NCBI GenBank assembly: GCA_021820845.1
Contig: JAKADC010000009.1
Coordinates: forward strand, 58,288-122,287
Source of the DNA: Pseudomonadota bacterium
Lineage (GTDB): Bacteria > Pseudomonadota > Gammaproteobacteria > Burkholderiales > Thiobacillaceae
Direction of reading: 5' to 3'
Length of the DNA: 64,000 bases
The notes under the pieces were generated by a model. It did no database searches. It was not told where the DNA came from and saw nothing but the letters and a program-made list of their open reading frames with translations. Numbering within the stretch: position 1 is the stretch's first letter; every line of letters starts with the position of its first letter. Below, piece after piece: positions 54,907 through 63,832 of the stretch. The position numbers were made by a program, and so were the translations under genes.

Positions 54907-56145
54907 GTGAATGTCAAATCCCTTTTCGTCGTATTGGCGCTGTGCGGGCCGGTGTGCGCCAGCGCCAACCAGGCGGAGCGCAAGCGGTCCGAACTCGATG
55001 CGCTCAAGCAGCGCCTGCAAGCCTTGCAGCAGGAATTCCGCAGCACGCAGACGCATCGGCAGGAAGCCGCCGACGAGCTGCGCCAGTCCGAACGCGCGAT
55101 CAGCAGTTCGCTGCGCGAGCTGCGCCAACTGGACGGCGAACGCCAGCGCACCGAGAGCGACCTGCAGGCGCTGACGCAACAGGCCGACGCGACCTCGGCG
55201 CGCGTGCGCGAACAGCAGGCACGCCTCGCGCAGAGCCTCAAGGGCGCCTACCTCCGCGGCCAGGGCGACGCGCTCAAGCTCATCCTCAATGGCGCGGACC
55301 CCAACCAGACCGCGCGCGATCTGCGCTATCTGGCGCGCCTGTCGCGCGCGCAGCAGGCGATGATCGAGACGCTGCGCGCCGACCTGGCACATCTGTCGGC
55401 TCTGCAGCAGCAGGCCGCCGAAAAAACGACCGAGCTGGCGCACCTGCGGACCGCTCACGAGGCCGAACAAAAAAAATTGCTGGCCGACAAGCAGGCCCGC
55501 CAGCAGGTGCTGCAGAAACTGTCCGCGAAAATCCAGCAGCAGCAGCACGAGATTTCCAGCCTGAAGCGCAATGAACGCAGCCTCACCCGGCTGGTCGAAC
55601 GCCTCAACCGGCTGATGGCGCAGCGGGCGGAACGCGAGGCCGCGCGCGCCCGGGCCGCTCGCCAGGCGCAACGGAAGCACGAGACTCCGCCATCGGGCAG
55701 CGGCTCGCTCGGCATGAATACCCAGACGCCGGTGCCGTTCCGCTCGAGCGAGCCTTTTTCACGCTTGAAGGGTTCCCTGCATTTGCCGGTCGCCGGGGAA
55801 CTGATGAACCGGTTCGGCGCTCCGAGGGAAGGGGGCGGCCTGAGCTGGAAAGGATTGTTCATCCGGGCCGCCCGGGGCACGGCAGTGAAGGCGATCGCGG
55901 CTGGCCAGGTCGTGTTTGCCGAGTGGCTGCGCGGCTTTGGCAACCTCATCATCATCGACCACGGCGACGGGTATATGAGCCTGTACAGCAATAATGAAAG
56001 TCTGTATAAGCAGGTGGGCGAACGGGTCCAGCCCGGCGACACGATCGCCGCGGTCGGCAACAGCGGCGGCCAGCCCGATACCGGACTGTATTTCGAAATG
56101 CGGCATCAAAGCCGTCCTGTGAATCCCCTCGATTGGGTAAAGTGA
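54907..56145 (+). CDS. envC: EnvC-like amidase activator (degenerate M23 peptidase)
   Basis: Periplasmic coiled-coil protein that activates septal amidases during cell division. The 412 residues start with a signal peptide (MNVKSLFVVLALCGPVCASA), then about 230 residues of coiled coil, a linker, and a C-terminal LytM domain from about 295. The LytM catalytic residues are missing: the first His motif reads SWKGLFIRA, and HGDGYMSLYSNN lacks the later His, as in EnvC. GTG start at 54907. It ends one base before ctpA. Confidence 0.93.
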   Translation: MNVKSLFVVLALCGPVCASANQAERKRSELDALKQRLQALQQEFRSTQTHRQEAADELRQSERAISSSLRELRQLDGERQRTESDLQALTQQADATSARVREQQARLAQSLKGAYLRGQGDALKLILNGADPNQTARDLRYLARLSRAQQAMIETLRADLAHLSALQQQAAEKTTELAHLRTAHEAEQKKLLADKQARQQVLQKLSAKIQQQQHEISSLKRNERSLTRLVERLNRLMAQRAEREAARARAARQAQRKHETPPSGSGSLGMNTQTPVPFRSSEPFSRLKGSLHLPVAGELMNRFGAPREGGGLSWKGLFIRAARGTAVKAIAAGQVVFAEWLRGFGNLIIIDHGDGYMSLYSNNESLYKQVGERVQPGDTIAAVGNSGGQPDTGLYFEMRHQSRPVNPLDWVK

Positions 56146-56146
56146 A

Positions 56147-57559
56147 ATGACACAAAAGGCAAAATTCATGCTCGTCGGCCTGGCCGGCGTGCTGGCGGGC
56201 GCCGCGTTGACGCTCAATCTTCCGGCCATCGCCGACAAGGATACCCAGACCGCGCTGCCGGTCGAGGAACTGCGTGCCTTTACCGATGTGTTTGCTCGCA
56301 TCAAGAGCGATTATGTCGAGCCGGTGGACGACAAGAAGCTGATCGAATCGGCGATCAACGGCATGGTCAGCGGGCTGGATCCGCATTCCGCCTATCTCGA
56401 CGCCGAAGGCTTCAAGGATCTGCAGGTGGGCACCCAGGGCGAATTCGGCGGGCTCGGCATCGAGGTCGGCATGGAAGACGGCTTCGTCAAGGTGGTTTCG
56501 CCGATCGAGGACACCCCTGCCTTCAAGGCCGGGGTCAAACCTGGCGACCTGATCGTCAAGCTCGACGACGCCCCGGTCAAGGGCATGCCGCTGAACGACG
56601 CGGTCAAGCGCATGCGCGGCAAGCCGGGTTCGACCATCCGGCTCACCATCGTTCGCAAGGGAGTCGACAAGCCGATCGTGCTGACGCTGACGCGTGCGGT
56701 GATCAAGATCCGCAGCGTCAAGTTCAAGCTGCTGGAAAACGGCTACGGCTACGTGCGCGTGACGCAGTTCCAGGAGCACACCGGCGAGTTGCTGGCCGAA
56801 GCATTGAACACGCTCTACAAGGACAACAAGGCGCCGTTGAAGGGCCTGATCCTCGACCTGCGCAACAACCCCGGCGGCCTGCTGAACGGCGCGGTCGCGG
56901 TTGCGACGGCCTTCGTCAAGCCGGACAGCCTGGTCGTCTACACCGACGGCCGCACCGAGGACGCGAAGATGCGGTTGACGGCCAGCCGCGAGAATTATCT
57001 GCGCCCGATGCAGGCCGATTACCTGAAGAACCTGCCGCAGGGGGTCAAGCAGGTGCCGCTCGTGGTGCTCGTCAACGGCGGTTCGGCGTCGGCTTCCGAA
57101 ATCGTGGCTGGCGCGCTGCAGGATGACAAGCGTGCCGTCATCATGGGCACGCGGACCTTCGGCAAGGGATCGGTCCAGACCATCCTGCCGATCGGCAACG
57201 GCACGGCGATCAAGCTCACTACCGCGCGCTACTTCACGCCCAGCGGGCGTTCGATCCAGGCGAAGGGCATCGAGCCGGATATCGTGGTGGAAGACCCGTC
57301 GATGCCGGCCGACGACCAGGGCCTGGGAATACGCGAGTCCGACCTCGAGCACCATCTGAGCAATCCCAACGGCGGCGGCGACGCCGTGCCGGCCGACAAG
57401 CCGAGCGACGCCGCGCCGGCGGCCGACAAGCCGAAGTCCGACGAGAAGATCAGACAGCCCGTGCCGCTGAAACCCGGCGAGATCGTGTCGAAGAACGATT
57501 TCCAGGTGAACCAGGCATTGAACCTCCTGAAGGGCTTGCAGATTCTGCGCGGCCGCTGA
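56147..57559 (+). CDS. ctpA: Carboxy-terminal processing protease (S41, CtpA type)
   Basis: Periplasmic serine protease that trims or degrades proteins from the C-terminus. The 470 residues have an N-terminal signal or anchor, a PDZ domain (about 95-180; GEFGGLGIEVGMEDGFVKVVSPIEDTPAFKAGVKPGD) and the S41 core with catalytic S315 in NGGSASASEIVAGAL and K340 in RTFGKGSVQ. A low-complexity Ala/Asp/Lys stretch precedes the tail. It follows envC by one base, an order seen in many proteobacteria, and may control cell-wall hydrolases. Confidence 0.95.
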   Translation: MTQKAKFMLVGLAGVLAGAALTLNLPAIADKDTQTALPVEELRAFTDVFARIKSDYVEPVDDKKLIESAINGMVSGLDPHSAYLDAEGFKDLQVGTQGEFGGLGIEVGMEDGFVKVVSPIEDTPAFKAGVKPGDLIVKLDDAPVKGMPLNDAVKRMRGKPGSTIRLTIVRKGVDKPIVLTLTRAVIKIRSVKFKLLENGYGYVRVTQFQEHTGELLAEALNTLYKDNKAPLKGLILDLRNNPGGLLNGAVAVATAFVKPDSLVVYTDGRTEDAKMRLTASRENYLRPMQADYLKNLPQGVKQVPLVVLVNGGSASASEIVAGALQDDKRAVIMGTRTFGKGSVQTILPIGNGTAIKLTTARYFTPSGRSIQAKGIEPDIVVEDPSMPADDQGLGIRESDLEHHLSNPNGGGDAVPADKPSDAAPAADKPKSDEKIRQPVPLKPGEIVSKNDFQVNQALNLLKGLQILRGR

Positions 57560-57647
57560 TCCCGCGGCGCGGCGCCGTGCGCCGGCTCCCACGGCGCAAG
57601 CGGCGCGGTATACTGAATTCGTCCAGCCTGCCGGGAGGTGCCTTGCC

Positions 57648-58043
57648 ATGCGTCCGTGCGACCTCGAGAAAAGCCGTGAAATCGTCTTCCATTCTCTGCC
57701 GACCGGTCAGGCCGAGCGCGCCTTTCTGCTGCTCGCCGGCCTCGAAGGGCTGGAGGTGAGCGTCGGGGCGGGCGTCCACACGCTGCAGGTGCGGTATCAC
57801 ATCTGCGAGTACACGCTGGAAGGGCTGGAATCGGCACTCACGAGCCAGGGGTTTCACCTCGACAACAGCCTGCTCAGCAAGCTCAGGCGTTCCCTCGCGT
57901 ATTTCTGTGAAAGCGTGCAGCGGCGCAACGTCGCCGCGGACGAACCGGACATCAAATCGCAGCAGGCGTTCATGCGCGTCTACGAGCGCCACTTGCACGG
58001 CGATTATGACGAGACGCCGGAAGAGTGGCGCAGCTATAAATAG
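57648..58043 (+). CDS. Unrecognised 131-aa soluble protein
   Basis: I do not recognise a family with confidence. The 131-residue chain has no signal or membrane segment. Residues 24-70 (AFLLLAGLEGLEVSVGAGVHTLQVRYHICEYTLEGLESALTSQGF) read like a beta-alpha-beta-beta-alpha-beta unit resembling a heavy-metal-associated (HMA) fold without its CxxC. The C-terminal part is charged and ends HGDYDETPEEWRSYK. It lies 88 bases after ctpA and six bases before the MoeB/ThiF gene. Codon use is like the neighbours, so it is probably a real gene. Confidence 0.75.
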   Translation: MRPCDLEKSREIVFHSLPTGQAERAFLLLAGLEGLEVSVGAGVHTLQVRYHICEYTLEGLESALTSQGFHLDNSLLSKLRRSLAYFCESVQRRNVAADEPDIKSQQAFMRVYERHLHGDYDETPEEWRSYK

Positions 58044-58049
58044 TCCCCG

Positions 58050-58820
58050 ATGGAGTTGAGCGACAACGCGCTGCTGCGCTACAGCCGCCATATCCTCCTG
58101 CCCGAGGTCGGCGTGACCGGGCAGACGCGCATCGCTGAAGCGTCGGTCCTGGTCGTGGGCGCGGGCGGATTGGGGTGTCCGGTCGCGCTCTATCTGGGGG
58201 CATCCGGCGTCGGGCAGTTGTGGCTGGCGGACGGCGATACGGTCGACCTCACGAACCTGCAGCGCCAGATTGGACATGCCACCGCCGCCATCGGACGGAA
58301 CAAGGCCGATTCGCTCGCGGACAGCGTGCGCGCCATCAATCCCGGCATCGATGTCGTCCCCTTGCGTGAAGTACTGACCGGCAGCCGGCTCCACGACGCC
58401 GTTGCGGCCGCCGACCTGGTGGTCGACGCATCGGACAACTTCGCCACCCGGCACGCGGTCAACCGCGCCTGCGTGCTGCACGGAAAACCGCTCGTATCGG
58501 GAGCGGCGATCGGGTTTTCGGGCCAACTCGCGGCTTTCGATTCGCGTCGTGCCGACAGCCCCTGTTACCACTGCCTGTTCCCCGAGACGGCCGACGAACC
58601 GGAAATGCGCTGCGCCGATGCCGGGGTCTTCTCCCCGCTGGTCGGCGTGATCGGCGCGATGCAGGCGATGGAGGCGCTGAAATGCCTGACGCAGGTCGGC
58701 CAACCGCTCGTGGGCAGGCTGCTGCTCTGGGACGGGCTGCAAGCCGAAGCCCGCACGATGAGAGTGCCGCGCGACCCCAGCTGTCCGGTTTGCAGCCCGT
58801 CTGCGCGTCAGACGGGATGA
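58050..58820 (+). CDS. moeB: MoeB/ThiF/HesA-family adenylyltransferase
   Basis: E1-like enzyme that adenylates the C-terminal Gly of a ubiquitin-like sulfur carrier (MoaD or ThiS). The 256 residues have the nucleotide-binding GAGGLGCPVALYLGASGVG at 37-55, RQIGH at 72-76, and DASDNFATRHAVN. Zinc cysteines are C172/C175 (CYHC) and C245/C248 (CPVC); Cys188 (EMRCADAG) matches the conserved MoeB Cys. Whether it serves molybdopterin or thiamin cannot be decided. It converges on slmA with a 13-base overlap of their ends. Confidence 0.92.
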   Translation: MELSDNALLRYSRHILLPEVGVTGQTRIAEASVLVVGAGGLGCPVALYLGASGVGQLWLADGDTVDLTNLQRQIGHATAAIGRNKADSLADSVRAINPGIDVVPLREVLTGSRLHDAVAAADLVVDASDNFATRHAVNRACVLHGKPLVSGAAIGFSGQLAAFDSRRADSPCYHCLFPETADEPEMRCADAGVFSPLVGVIGAMQAMEALKCLTQVGQPLVGRLLLWDGLQAEARTMRVPRDPSCPVCSPSARQTG

Positions 58821-59392
58821 ACGTCGAGCAGGCGTGACAGCAGCAGGTCGACGTCGGCGCCTGGAGGACGGGTAAACCCGCTCTTGGCGAACTGGTGCCA
58901 GCGGCCCACCACCGCGCACTGCAGCAAATTCGCCAGCGGCCCGCTCAACTCGGCCTGCTTGTCGCCGCAAAAACGCAGGCATTGCCGCAGTTGGGCTTCG
59001 ATGCGATCGTGCAACTGATTGATGCGTTTTTGCAGGCGTTCGTTTTCATGCACCAGCGCATCGCCGATCAGGACGCGCGTCATGCCGGGGTTCTTTGCTG
59101 CAAAGTTCAACAGCATCCTGAGGATCGCTTCGATCTGCGCGGCGGGCGCGGGCGTGTCAGCGGTGATGCGGGCGATCAGCCCGAAGAGCGTCTGCTCGAT
59201 GAACTCGATCAGGCCCTCGTACATTTGCGCCTTGCTGGAAAAGTGGCGATAGAGCGCCGCTTCGGATACGCCGATCCGTGCCGCCAGGGCCGCCGTGGTG
59301 ATTTTTTCGGGCTGCGGCTCCTGCAGCATCGCAGCGAGCGTATGCAGAATCTGAACACGGCGCTCGCCGGTTTTCCTCGCTTCCCCTGGCAT
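58808..59392 (-). CDS. slmA: Nucleoid occlusion factor SlmA (TetR family)
   Basis: DNA-bound inhibitor that keeps FtsZ rings from forming over the chromosome. The 194 residues resemble E. coli SlmA (198) more than typical TetR repressors: ITTAALAARIGVSEAALYRHFSSKAQMYEGLIEFIEQTLFGLI, then the AKNPGMTRVLIGDALVHENERLQKRINQLHDRIEAQLRQ segment and the FTRPP end. No target operon is adjacent. It lies 51 bases from a tRNA gene on the same strand. Confidence 0.9.
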   Translation of the reverse strand: MPGEARKTGERRVQILHTLAAMLQEPQPEKITTAALAARIGVSEAALYRHFSSKAQMYEGLIEFIEQTLFGLIARITADTPAPAAQIEAILRMLLNFAAKNPGMTRVLIGDALVHENERLQKRINQLHDRIEAQLRQCLRFCGDKQAELSGPLANLLQCAVVGRWHQFAKSGFTRPPGADVDLLLSRLLDVHPV

Positions 59393-59443
59393 CAGACACT
59401 CCCCGGTCCTGGTTCGGGATGATTATCGCTGATGTCGGGTGAT

Positions 59444-59520
<77 letters not shown>

Positions 59521-59558
59521 GAAAAACGGACGCCCCGGGAGACCGGGGCGCGATTTTT
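59521..59558 (-). terminator. Intrinsic terminator after rpoD
   Basis: CGCCCCGG and CCGGGGCG (59531-59538, 59543-59550) form an eight-base stem with a GAGA loop, flanked by A5 and T5. On the minus strand it follows the rpoD stop within seven bases and ends in a U run, directly before the tRNA. Confidence 0.75.
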
Positions 59559-61476
59559 ATTGCTCGCCGCTGCCGACGAAGCTTTTCAGCTTTTCGGAAC
59601 GGGTCGGGTGGCGCAGCTTGCGCAGGGCCTTGGCTTCGATCTGGCGAATGCGCTCGCGCGTCACGTCGAACTGCTTGCCGACTTCTTCAAGCGTGTGGTC
59701 GGTGTTCATTTCGATGCCGAAGCGCATGCGCAGCACCTTGGCTTCGCGCGAGGTCAGGCTGTCCAGCACTTCGCGGGTGGCGTCGCGCAGGTTGGCGTAG
59801 ATCGCGGAATCGTCGGGGGAGAGCGTGCTGGCGTCCTCGATGAAATCCCCCAGGTGCGAATCCTCGTCGTCGCCGATCGGCGTTTCCATCGAGATCGGTT
59901 CCTTGGCGATCTTCATGATCTTGCGGATCTTGTCCTCCGGCATCTCCATCTTGATCGCGAGCGTCGCCGGATCGGGCTCGATGCCGGTCTCCTGCAGGAT
60001 CTGACGGCTGATCCGGTTCATCTTGTTGATGGTCTCGATCATGTGCACGGGAATGCGGATGGTGCGCGCCTGATCGGCGATCGAGCGCGTGATCGCCTGG
60101 CGGATCCACCAGGTGGCATAGGTCGAGAACTTGTAGCCGCGGCGGTATTCGAACTTGTCGACCGCCTTCATCAGGCCGATGTTGCCTTCCTGGATCAGGT
60201 CGAGGAACTGCAGGCCGCGGTTGGTGTATTTTTTGGCGATCGAGATCACGAGGCGCAGGTTGGCCTCGATCATTTCGCGCTTCGCACGGCGCGCCTTGGC
60301 TTCGCCGGTCGACATCTGCTTGTTGATGTCCTTCAGGTTCTTGACCGGAAGACCGACCCGGTCCTGCATCGCGATGAGCGCTTCCTGGTGCGCCTTGACC
60401 TCGTACTGCACGCGCGAAAGCGTCGAGCAGTAGGCCTTCTTGGCGGCGATCTCCTTGTCCAGCCACGCCAGGTTGGTTTCGTTGCCGGGGAACGTCTTGA
60501 TGAAGTGCGGTCGCGGCATGCCGGAACGGGTGACGCAGAACTCCATGATCTTGCGTTCGTGCGAACGCACTTCTTCCACCGCGTTGCGGATCTGCTCGCA
60601 CAGGTTGTCCACCTGGCGCACCGAGAACCGGATCGCCATCAGCAGTTCGGTGACTTCCGACTGCGCCTTCATGTGCTGCGGGCTGCCAAGGCCATATTTC
60701 GCCTGGGCGGTCTGCGCCTTCTTGTAGGCCTTGCGGATGAAATCGAACTGCGCCAGCGCCTCGGCCTTGAGTTGGGCCAGATTGGCGGCGGCGAGCTTCG
60801 CGCTGGCCTCCTCGTCGTCTTCCTCGTCCCCGCCCTCGTCGTCGGCCGTCGTTTCTTCCTCTTCGGCGGCGGCCTCGGTTTCCATCTCGACGAAGCCGTC
60901 GATGAGTTCGTCGATGCGCAGTTCGTCCTTCTCGACCTGCGTCGCCATGTCGAGGATCTGCTGAATAGTCAGCGGACATGACGAGATTGCCTGCACCATG
61001 TGGCGCAGGCCTTCCTCGATCCGCTTGGCGATCTCGATTTCGCCCTCGCGGGTGAGCAGGTCGACCGAGCCCATTTCGCGCATGTACATGCGCACGGGGT
61101 CGGTGGTGCGGCCGAACTCGGAATCGACCGTCGTCAGGGCCTGTTCGGCTTCGGCCACCACGTCCTCGTCGGCGACTGCCGGGGCGGCTTCCTGCATCAG
61201 CAAGGTTTCCGCATCCGGCGCTTCGTCGTAGACTTGGATGCCCATATCGTTGATCATGCTGATCACGCCTTCGATCTGGTCGGCGTCCAGCACCTCGTCG
61301 GGCAGGTGGTCGTTGATCTCGGCATAGGTCAGGAATCCGCGTTCCTTGCCGAGAATGATGAGGTTCTTGAGCTGCGTGCGGCGCGCTTCCGCCTCGACCG
61401 GCGTCAGTTCCTTCAGGGGGAGCAGCGCTTCCGGTTTTTTGGCGCTACCGCCCGGTTTTCTTCCACGTACAGCCAC
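59557..61476 (-). CDS. rpoD: RNA polymerase primary sigma factor RpoD (sigma-70)
   Basis: Housekeeping sigma factor. The 639 residues contain region 1.2 ([31 protein letters not shown]), a long acidic non-conserved spacer ([20 protein letters not shown], about 205-230), regions 2.1-2.4 ending [34 protein letters not shown], and region 4.2 [28 protein letters not shown]. The length is near E. coli RpoD (613). It is the distal gene of the rpsU-yqeY-dnaG-rpoD group but has its own candidate promoter in the 115-base gap after dnaG. Confidence 0.98.
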   Translation of the reverse strand: MAVRGRKPGGSAKKPEALLPLKELTPVEAEARRTQLKNLIILGKERGFLTYAEINDHLPDEVLDADQIEGVISMINDMGIQVYDEAPDAETLLMQEAAPAVADEDVVAEAEQALTTVDSEFGRTTDPVRMYMREMGSVDLLTREGEIEIAKRIEEGLRHMVQAISSCPLTIQQILDMATQVEKDELRIDELIDGFVEMETEAAAEEEETTADDEGGDEEDDEEASAKLAAANLAQLKAEALAQFDFIRKAYKKAQTAQAKYGLGSPQHMKAQSEVTELLMAIRFSVRQVDNLCEQIRNAVEEVRSHERKIMEFCVTRSGMPRPHFIKTFPGNETNLAWLDKEIAAKKAYCSTLSRVQYEVKAHQEALIAMQDRVGLPVKNLKDINKQMSTGEAKARRAKREMIEANLRLVISIAKKYTNRGLQFLDLIQEGNIGLMKAVDKFEYRRGYKFSTYATWWIRQAITRSIADQARTIRIPVHMIETINKMNRISRQILQETGIEPDPATLAIKMEMPEDKIRKIMKIAKEPISMETPIGDDEDSHLGDFIEDASTLSPDDSAIYANLRDATREVLDSLTSREAKVLRMRFGIEMNTDHTLEEVGKQFDVTRERIRQIEAKALRKLRHPTRSEKLKSFVGSGEQ

Positions 61477-61548
61477 AGGTTATTCTCCGCTCAGATTCCG
61501 CTCCGCGCTGCGCAAGCCGCGGCGGAAAAAATCGTTCAAAAACCGTTA

Positions 61549-61576
61549 ATTATACCGCAAACCAGCAATTTGTCTC
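61549..61576 (-). promoter_or_regulatory. Candidate promoter of rpoD
   Basis: On the minus strand GAGACA and a consensus TATAAT are spaced 16 bases apart. The -10 lies 73 bases upstream of the rpoD ATG, within the dnaG-rpoD gap. Confidence 0.5.
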
Positions 61577-61591
61577 GCCGTTACCGGCAAG

Positions 61592-63286
61592 CTAGGAACG
61601 TGCCAGATCGGTCAATTCCTGCCGTTCGCTGGCACTCAGACTGACAAGCGGGCGGGCAGCCAATTCCTGTTGCCGGCGCCGCCGCCAGTCGGCGTGCAAT
61701 TGTTTGACGGCGCCATCGAACTCTGCGTTCCAATCCCAGGTTTCATCCTTGTCGAGCAGGTCCGTCATCAGCTCGTCGATCATGGGTGCCAGCACGCTGC
61801 CGCGAGCCGCTTCGGCGAGGGCCGGGAGGTTTGGCGGGCCACTGTCCCTGAGCCACGCCATCAGTTCGTTCATCGGGCCGCTCAACGGGTCGGTCGCGTC
61901 GAGCCAGCAGGGATCGACCTCGGAGGCGCGCTGTGGATTCATCAGCAGCGTGCGTGCCAGATTGCGCAGACGCGACGGTGCCGGACGGCGCGCCGGACGC
62001 GGCGGCGCGCGCAAGGCGATCTTGCCTTTCAATCCCAGGCGGCCGAGCTCGTCGGCGGGCAGATGCGCAAGTTCGGCGACCTGCCTTTGAATCAGGCTGG
62101 CCAGCAGCGGCGCTGCAATTTTTTCCAGCAATGGCTTCGCCTCCTTGATCAACGCAGCGCGGCCTTCCTGACTGTCGAGATTGCGGCCGCGTGCCAGTTC
62201 GCGCACCAGAAAGGCCGACAGCGGCAGGGTGTCGGTGTCCAGCAGGTGAAGAAAAGCCTCGCGGCCGTGGGTGCGGATGTAGCTGTCGGGGTCTTCCCCT
62301 TCGGGCAGGAACAGGAAATGGACTTCCTTGCCGTCCTGCAAGGCTTCCAGGGTGTTTTCGAGTGCGCGCCAGGCCGCCTTCCGGCCTGCGTTGTCACCGT
62401 CGAAGGCGTAGATAAGCCGGTCGGTGTGGCGCAGCAGCGTGCGCGCGTGGACCGGCGTGGTCGCGGTGCCGAGCGTGGCGACGGCGAACTCGACCCCGTG
62501 CTGCGCCAGCGCGACCACGTCCATGTAGCCTTCGACCACGACGACGCGCCCGGCGGTCTTGATCGCAGCGCGCGCCTCGAACAGGCCGTAGATTTCCGAA
62601 CCCTTGTGGAAGAGGGGGGTTTCGGGCGAATTGAGGTACTTGGGTTCGCCGTCGCCGAGCACGCGGCCCCCGAAGCCGACGATCTCGCCCTTGCCGTTCT
62701 TGATCGGGAACATGATGCGGTCGCGAAAGCGGTCGTAGCGGCCGCGTTCGCCGTCGATGACGAGGCCCGATGCGGCGAGGGCGTTCGCCGTGTAATCGGG
62801 AAAGACCTGCTTGAGCGGCGAGCCGTCGGGCGCGTAACCGATGCCGTAGCGTGCGGCGATCGCGCCGGTCAGTCCGCGTCGTTTCAGATAGTCGACCGCA
62901 CGCGGCGTCTGTCTGAGCTGCTTCCGGTAGAACTGCGCCGCCTGCTCGAGTGCATCGAAAAGCGCGGGAGGCGGTTTCGGACGCTCGGGCGCGCCCGACT
63001 CGGGCACCGCGAGGCCCGCGTCCTGCGCGAGTGCGGCGACCGCGTCGGGGAATCCCATGTGCTCGTATTCCATCAGGAAGCCGAGCGCGGTGCCGTGCGC
63101 GCCGCAGCCGAAGCAGTGGTAGAACTGCTTGGTGGGGCTTACCGTGAAGGAGGGCGTTTTTTCGCTGTGGAAAGGACAGCAGGCCTGGTAGTTCTGTCCG
63201 GCTTTTTTCAGCGGCACGCGCCGATCGATGACGTCGACGATGTCGACGCGGGCGAGCAGGGTGTCGATGAAATCGCGCGGGATCAT
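61592..63286 (-). CDS. dnaG: DNA primase
   Basis: Makes RNA primers at the replication fork. The 564 residues (E. coli 581) have the zinc-binding domain with C37, H40, C58 and C61 (CCPFHSEKTPSFTVSPTKQFYHCFGCG). The core follows, with RIMFPIKNGKGEIVGFGGRVLG and the Toprim acids in VVEGYMDVVALAQHG and YAFDGDNAGRKAAWRAL. The C-terminal DnaB-binding part runs from about 430. It is co-directional with yqeY (42-base gap) and rpoD. Confidence 0.97.
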   Translation of the reverse strand: MIPRDFIDTLLARVDIVDVIDRRVPLKKAGQNYQACCPFHSEKTPSFTVSPTKQFYHCFGCGAHGTALGFLMEYEHMGFPDAVAALAQDAGLAVPESGAPERPKPPPALFDALEQAAQFYRKQLRQTPRAVDYLKRRGLTGAIAARYGIGYAPDGSPLKQVFPDYTANALAASGLVIDGERGRYDRFRDRIMFPIKNGKGEIVGFGGRVLGDGEPKYLNSPETPLFHKGSEIYGLFEARAAIKTAGRVVVVEGYMDVVALAQHGVEFAVATLGTATTPVHARTLLRHTDRLIYAFDGDNAGRKAAWRALENTLEALQDGKEVHFLFLPEGEDPDSYIRTHGREAFLHLLDTDTLPLSAFLVRELARGRNLDSQEGRAALIKEAKPLLEKIAAPLLASLIQRQVAELAHLPADELGRLGLKGKIALRAPPRPARRPAPSRLRNLARTLLMNPQRASEVDPCWLDATDPLSGPMNELMAWLRDSGPPNLPALAEAARGSVLAPMIDELMTDLLDKDETWDWNAEFDGAVKQLHADWRRRRQQELAARPLVSLSASERQELTDLARS

Positions 63287-63328
63287 GATGTCCGCATCAT
63301 AGACCCGGGAATGTGCCGGGGGGAGGGC

Positions 63329-63805
63329 TTAGCTTGCGAGGCGGGCCTTGATCAGCGCCGAAACCTGTCCCATGTCGGCGCGGCCGGCGAGGCGCGGCTT
63401 CAGCAGCCCCATGACCTTGCCCATGTCGCGGGCAGAGGCGGCACCGGATTCGGCGATGGCGGCGGCGACCGCGGCCTCGACCTCCGCGGCCGAGAGTTGT
63501 TCGGGCAGGTAAGCGTGCAGCACGGCGAGTTCGGCCTGCTCCGCGGCGACGAGGTCGTCCCGGCCGGCAGCCTCGAACTGGCTGATCGAATCCTTGCGCT
63601 GCTTGATGAGTTTTTCGACGATGCTGCCGACCGCGGCATCGTCCAGTTCGGTGCGGTCGTCGACTTCCTTCTGCTTGATTGCAGCGAGCAGAAGGCGAAT
63701 CGTGCCGAGGCGGGCCGCTTCCTTGGCGCGTTGCGCCTCATCAGGATTGGCGCGGCCGCGCATGGCGGCTTTCATGTCGTCAGTGATGCGTGCCTTGAGC
63801 GACAT
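63329..63805 (-). CDS. yqeY: YqeY/GatB-C-terminal-domain family protein
   Basis: A 158-residue protein related to the C-terminal tRNA-binding domain of GatB; function unknown. The pattern SLKARITDDMKAAMR ... ARLGTIRLLLAAIKQKEVD ... DSISQFEAAGRDDLVAAEQAELAVLHAYLPEQLSAAEVE and MGKVMGLLKPRLAGRADMGQVSALIKARL is clear. Compared with the usual 147-149 residues it has about ten extra, charged residues near position 17-28 (GRANPDEAQRAKEA). Its place between rpsU and dnaG is a widespread variant of the macromolecular-synthesis operon. Confidence 0.94.
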   Translation of the reverse strand: MSLKARITDDMKAAMRGRANPDEAQRAKEAARLGTIRLLLAAIKQKEVDDRTELDDAAVGSIVEKLIKQRKDSISQFEAAGRDDLVAAEQAELAVLHAYLPEQLSAAEVEAAVAAAIAESGAASARDMGKVMGLLKPRLAGRADMGQVSALIKARLAS

Positions 63806-63832
63806 GCCAGGAAAGATTCCGTCAGCGCGGAA

